7,018 nt of DNA from Deltaproteobacteria bacterium (lineage in GTDB: Bacteria > Desulfobacterota > Dissulfuribacteria > Dissulfuribacterales > QOAL01), in assembly GCA_015486425.1 (NCBI GenBank), contig WFRQ01000468.1:1-7018 (forward strand), in the 5' to 3' direction. Shown here piece by piece: positions 5,301 to 7,018 of this stretch. The notes beneath the pieces were generated by a model. That model ran no database searches. It saw only the letters and a list, made by a program, of their open reading frames with translations, and was not told the DNA's origin. Every line of letters starts with the position of its first letter. The stretch's first letter is position 1. The translations under genes were made by a program, and so were the position numbers.

Positions 5301-7018
5301 TGGAACCGGCGCATACTGTTATCTGACCAGTACCAGAATCGGACATGGGCGCCATCCGGAAAGCTTACGTGGATAATATTCCCGCTGCTGTCATACTCCT
5401 TTCTGGTTTCCCTTCCCTTTTCATCAATAAATATCACCTCTTTTGCTGACGAGGGGACAGGAATGGAACCTTCCACATAGAGGGCCATAACAGCTACTCT
5501 GTATGTCCAGTTCTGGCTGTTTTCATGGACAAGCAGCCGGGTCCTGCCATTGACATCAACCCTTCTGGTATCGCCATCTTCATTAAACCATGTCTCAACC
5601 ACTTTTCCTGATGATGTTCGGGTCCTGGTCCAGTATTCCTTTTTGGCAGAATCATAGTTGTATTCAAAGAAATGTCCCTTGCCCCTGCTGTCAGTTACAC
5701 CTGTAACCTGCCCCTCATTGTTATAGGTCACATTTGTTATTCGCCCTGCGGCATCAACAGTTCTGTAAATCCTGTCATCACTGTTATACATATAAGTTGT
5801 TACCCTGTTTGCAGGATCAAGAACAGTTGTAAGGTTGTCGCCTGTATAGCCATAGGTGAACCTGCGTCCGTCTGCATCCCTTACCGATATCAGATGGCTT
5901 CCACTATATTCAAACCAGACAATCTGTGTGCCTGAAATATTTCTTATCCCTGTCACCCTGTCACCATTTACAATGCAGGTGGCAGTTGTACCGAGCCTGT
6001 TTCCATGGGACTGAAGTATTCCTGAGCTGCTGTACACCTTCCAGTTGCCAAGATTATCCTTCCAGCGATAACCACCTGAAATACTGATAATTTCATATTT
6101 ACCGCTACGGTAAACAGCAGTGCCCTTTACCTGCTGGTAAATTACACCGCCCTTACGGATAATTGGGTTGCCAAGGTGGTCCTCATCAAACTCAAGCCTG
6201 TCATCCACATAGTCCCAATGCCAACTGCCGTTGTAAAAACGGCGCATAACAGTTACGCTTCCAGCAGGCACCTTGATTATCAGATCTTCTGCCTGATCCA
6301 TATACTGGCCAAGAACTACATTGACCCAGCAGCCAGTCTCCCAAATTGTATTCAGATCAGCAGGGAACCTGAAATCCGTCTCCTCCTTGAGTCTTCCCGC
6401 AGGCCTGCAGACAACTTTTTCACCCGGTGAGGAGTCCGGTGCAGCAGCAAATCGGATATTTTCTCCACCTCCTGTGGCAAAGTCATAAAAGGTACGTACA
6501 GATATCCAGTCCAGCCAGCCGTTAATGGAAGTTCCACCGCCGCCTCCCGGGGGCTCCCCGGATTTGCCAGGATCACTCCCACCTCCAGGAGGAGTGTTTG
6601 GATCCTCTCCACCCTCTCCGCCTGTAGAGCTTCCACTGTCGCACACACCCTCAAGAGTGGTAATACAGTGTACAGTGGATGAGGTATAAGTTACTCCAAA
6701 GGAACATTCATAGCGGTAAGATATCTTGGTACACCGTTGATGATACCAGCACCCGCTGGTGGCACCGCCTGTGCCCTGTGCATCAGCACCTTCCTCCGGA
6801 GACATGAGGCAGGTAACCCGGTAGGGAACAGTCACCTGCTGGCCTGCCTCAAGACTTGTGGGAAGAGAAGCCATGAATTCATACCGGAAATAGGCATCAC
6901 TGTCAGGAAGGCTGAACTCAACATCATAGGCACGGATAAGCCCATAGTTGGTCAGGGTAAATTCACCATTGAACACATCACCAGGATTCATCCTGGGAAG
7001 CGATACAGAGGCAGGCTC
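2306..7018 (-). CDS. Large RHS/YD-repeat protein, 5'-truncated by the window edge
   Basis: The frame is open from the right edge to a TAG stop at 2306-2308, giving 1570 visible residues. The first in-window ATG (6991) is probably not the start: nine more in-frame codons (EPASVSLPR) precede it, and it falls inside a domain. Counting that Met as residue 1, the order is an Ig/CARDB-like end (1-60), a Cys-rich segment (61-117), a Gly/Pro linker (118-154), a pre-RHS domain with DLIIKVPAGSVTVMRRFYNG (236-255), YD repeats (361-1240), the RHS core with NDHLGTPQKV and YYDPATGRYLRRDP (1275-1372, ending DPKGL), and a unique C-terminus (1373-1561). RHS proteins form a beta-cage that can hold a C-terminal effector; many are exported and act in contact-dependent competition or insecticidal complexes. 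The family call is secure. Toxin function is unproven, because the tip carries no motif I know. Alternatives are a surface or adhesive YD protein. It is co-directional with the exported-protein gene 16 bases downstream. Confidence 0.95.
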   Translation of the reverse strand, partial: EPASVSLPRMNPGDVFNGEFTLTNYGLIRAYDVEFSLPDSDAYFRYEFMASLPTSLEAGQQVTVPYRVTCLMSPEEGADAQGTGGATSGCWYHQRCTKISYRYECSFGVTYTSSTVHCITTLEGVCDSGSSTGGEGGEDPNTPPGGGSDPGKSGEPPGGGGGTSINGWLDWISVRTFYDFATGGGENIRFAAAPDSSPGEKVVCRPAGRLKEETDFRFPADLNTIWETGCWVNVVLGQYMDQAEDLIIKVPAGSVTVMRRFYNGSWHWDYVDDRLEFDEDHLGNPIIRKGGVIYQQVKGTAVYRSGKYEIISISGGYRWKDNLGNWKVYSSSGILQSHGNRLGTTATCIVNGDRVTGIRNISGTQIVWFEYSGSHLISVRDADGRRFTYGYTGDNLTTVLDPANRVTTYMYNSDDRIYRTVDAAGRITNVTYNNEGQVTGVTDSRGKGHFFEYNYDSAKKEYWTRTRTSSGKVVETWFNEDGDTRRVDVNGRTRLLVHENSQNWTYRVAVMALYVEGSIPVPSSAKEVIFIDEKGRETRKEYDSSGNIIHVSFPDGAHVRFWYWSDNSMRRFQDQRGINTDFVYDEKGRLITRTEAVGTPDEMVTTYTYDDFGQMLTATIKGKGDTPDATTTMTYDSAGNLASITDPEGNITSFPLHDSRGKVLRIRDARNHEWQYEYDAMGRLASKTNPKGTVTHYEYDGVNNLTAVINDAGRRFRFEYDEHNKAVRVIQPDGVFTRNVYNSDSLPVAMYDQEGKALYRTYDNEGRLLKVRDEAGNEVRYYYDDSQASFASSDKPVKIEYPDHKLMFYYDKRDRIIRETRIMADNTAWSTSYGYDSAGNLISITDRDGHVTTMKYDSRNRLVEVTNPLGETVLRSYDVRGNLIELTSPNGNAVHYEYDRNNLLVKETLPDGNSTTYAYDAAGNLVEIIDPSGQKIVSVYDEVNNLVERRFYEAGNWDTPLKTVTFSYDDEGKLTDYDDGTSRGHYVYDVMGRKVEETVTYENGLFSLTSSSAYYANGRLKSFTGPDGITYTYLWDRANRLSGIDIPGQGMVTVNSYDWMNPAAITLPGGSKLSYAYGHLSRLSSITALDPGGNTLFHSGYAYSPAGQILSHSTTEGTYEYSYASWPRLLNVSYPWGEEHSYSYDANDNRLTDSAVPGELIYGVGDRLLEYGDITFSYDRNGNLVTRSGPDGVTHYLYDVEDRLIRVEDGDGNAIATYGYDPFGHRLWKDIQGVKTYFFYSDSGLVGEYDSTGAEIKTYGYRPGTCCSTDPIFQKSGNSYYWYINDHLGTPQKVIDTAGRVVWEAHYHAFGAADIDVADIENNLRLPGQYYDTETGLHYNFNRYYDPATGRYLRRDPKRYTLNPYVYALSNPVKVTDPKGLCSVVNGITQGFWISADNILDDIGIPIDLVDDEYVANAGKDGDIDAAIEFAIAVREGAILANKTLAWFAGGAEAKAAAELITNTQESSNAFVIGYENNGFSGAIYQAGVTHLNQKASKFIGDNPMHWKESAANAAKFTFGKVSGNFIKGFTYQEKPVSQNHLISTGKGAWSGVLDAKNLLDIAKAGVAGK
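2309..2875 (-). other. Variable C-terminal tip of the RHS protein, function unknown
   Basis: The 189 residues after DPKGL begin CSVVNGITQGFWISADNILD and end LLDIAKAGVAGK. The first part is acidic (DDIGIPIDLVDDEY), a middle part is Ala-rich and probably helical (EFAIAVREGAILANKTLAWF, then GGAEAKAAAELI), and the last part is more basic, with many Lys, Gly and Asn. I see no HNH, ART, deaminase, nuclease or peptidase signature and no clear membrane span. By position it is where RHS toxins carry their effector, but a toxin function is not supported by any motif. Confidence 0.6.
2876..3169 (-). other. RHS repeat-associated core domain, ending in DPKGL
   Basis: Residues 1275-1372 carry the hallmark string of the core: NDHLGTPQKVIDTAGRVVWE, then LPGQYYDTETGLHYNFNRYY, GRYLRRDP, NPYVYALSNP and finally DPKGL. 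In Tc-toxin C subunits and related RHS proteins this core plugs the cage, and its conserved aspartates support self-cleavage just after the DPxGL motif. The aspartate of DPKGL (residue 1368) is present here. Cleavage in this protein is inferred from the family. Confidence 0.93.
3272..4594 (-). repeat. YD-repeat block 3 (RHS residues 800-1240)
   Basis: Clear units lie at residues 800, 825 (GYDSAGNLI), 846, 867, 888, 909 (AYDAAGNLV) and 930, with an exact 21-residue step from 825 to 930, then at 958 and 978. Residues 999-1133 hold degenerate units (YYANGRL, LWDRANRL, YSPAGQI). Canonical units return at 1134 (SYDANDNRL), 1168 (SYDRNGNLV), 1188 (LYDVEDRLI) and 1210 (GYDPFGHRL). This is the usual lead into the RHS core. 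Confidence 0.9.
4613..5398 (-). repeat. YD-repeat block 2 (RHS residues 532-793)
   Basis: Units begin at residues 532 (EYDSSGNII), 553 (degenerate, WYWSDNSM), 574 (VYDEKGRLI), 599, 625, 647 (degenerate, LHDSRGKVL), 668 (EYDAMGRLA), 689, 710, 731 (VYNSDSLPV), 752 (TYDNEGRLL) and 773. From 647 to 773 the spacing is exactly 21 residues, or 63 bases. These units build the beta-strand spiral of the RHS shell. Confidence 0.9.
5603..5911 (-). repeat. YD-repeat block 1 (RHS residues 361-463)
   Basis: Degenerate YD repeats begin at residues 361 (EYSGSHLISV), 381 (GYTGDNLTTV), 401 (MYNSDDRIYR), 422 (TYNNEGQVTG) and 443 (EYNYDS), a spacing of 20-21 residues. Linking phrases such as DADGRRFTYGY, DPANRVTTYMY and DSRGKGHFFEY are typical of the family. 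A stretch of about 85 residues without clear YD units follows before the next block. Confidence 0.8.
6530..6640 (-). other. Gly/Pro/Ser-rich flexible linker in the RHS protein
   Basis: Residues 118-154 are almost only Gly, Pro, Ser, Asp, Glu and Thr, with runs such as NTPPGGGSDPGKSGEPPGGG. This is a typical disordered hinge. It separates the Cys-rich N-terminal module from the domain that leads into the YD-repeat cage, so the N-terminal module can probably move independently, for example as an anchor or export module. Confidence 0.8.
6641..7018 (-). other. RHS protein N-terminal Ig/CARDB-like end plus Cys-rich segment
   Basis: The visible N-terminal part reads GDVFNGEFTLTNYGLIRAYD and then VTVPYRVTCL. 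The beta-strand pattern and the phrase about a 'tradition of N-G' (FTLTNYGL) resemble CARDB/NEW3 Ig-like folds that occur in exported proteins. It is followed by six cysteines at residues 61, 81, 87, 96, 109 and 117, rich in aromatic residues. An even number of closely spaced cysteines fits disulfides formed outside the cytoplasm. The fold assignment is by eye. Confidence 0.55.

Noticed and set aside
6352..6654. 100-residue open frame on the minus strand inside the RHS gene
   Set aside because: It overlaps the long RHS frame in another phase, has Arg/Glu/Leu-rich shadow composition and shows no domain.
1..7018. CRISPR array, tRNA or rRNA gene, insertion sequence
   Set aside because: No direct repeats with spacers, no tRNA-like cloverleaf, and no transposase or terminal inverted repeats were seen. 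The regular 63-base periodicity is protein-coding YD repeat.

Overview
The window holds two large genes, both on the minus strand, transcribed from the right edge toward the left and both cut by the window edges. Apart from a 16-base junction, the whole window is coding. I see no RNA gene, CRISPR array, insertion sequence or attachment site.

The upstream gene (7018 to 2306) encodes at least 1570 residues of an RHS/YD-repeat protein. Its visible order is: the end of an Ig/CARDB-like N-terminal domain, a cysteine-rich segment, a Gly/Pro-rich linker, a pre-RHS domain, a long array of YD repeats often in exact 21-residue register, the RHS-associated core ending in DPKGL, and a C-terminal tip of 189 residues that I do not recognise. 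The true N-terminus lies beyond the right edge.

The downstream gene (2289 to 1) begins 16 bases after the RHS stop codon, behind a strong GGAGGT ribosome binding site. It encodes an exported multidomain protein: a signal peptide, about 400 residues of beta-rich sequence of unknown function, a cadherin/He_PIG-like Ig domain, a thrombospondin type 3-like calcium-binding segment, and tandem fibronectin III-like repeats that run off the left edge. Its frame has no stop codon over 763 codons.

The tight spacing indicates one operon. Both products look like cell-surface or secreted proteins, so they may work together in adhesion, surface display or inter-bacterial competition; this is inference. 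A classical polymorphic-toxin locus would have a small immunity gene directly after the RHS tip, and here a large exported protein takes that place. The combination of RHS, TSP3 and FN3-like modules, the style of the signal peptide and the moderate GC content suggest a Gram-negative bacterium, perhaps of the Desulfobacterota (deltaproteobacterial) type. That assignment is low confidence and rests on domain style, not on a marker gene.
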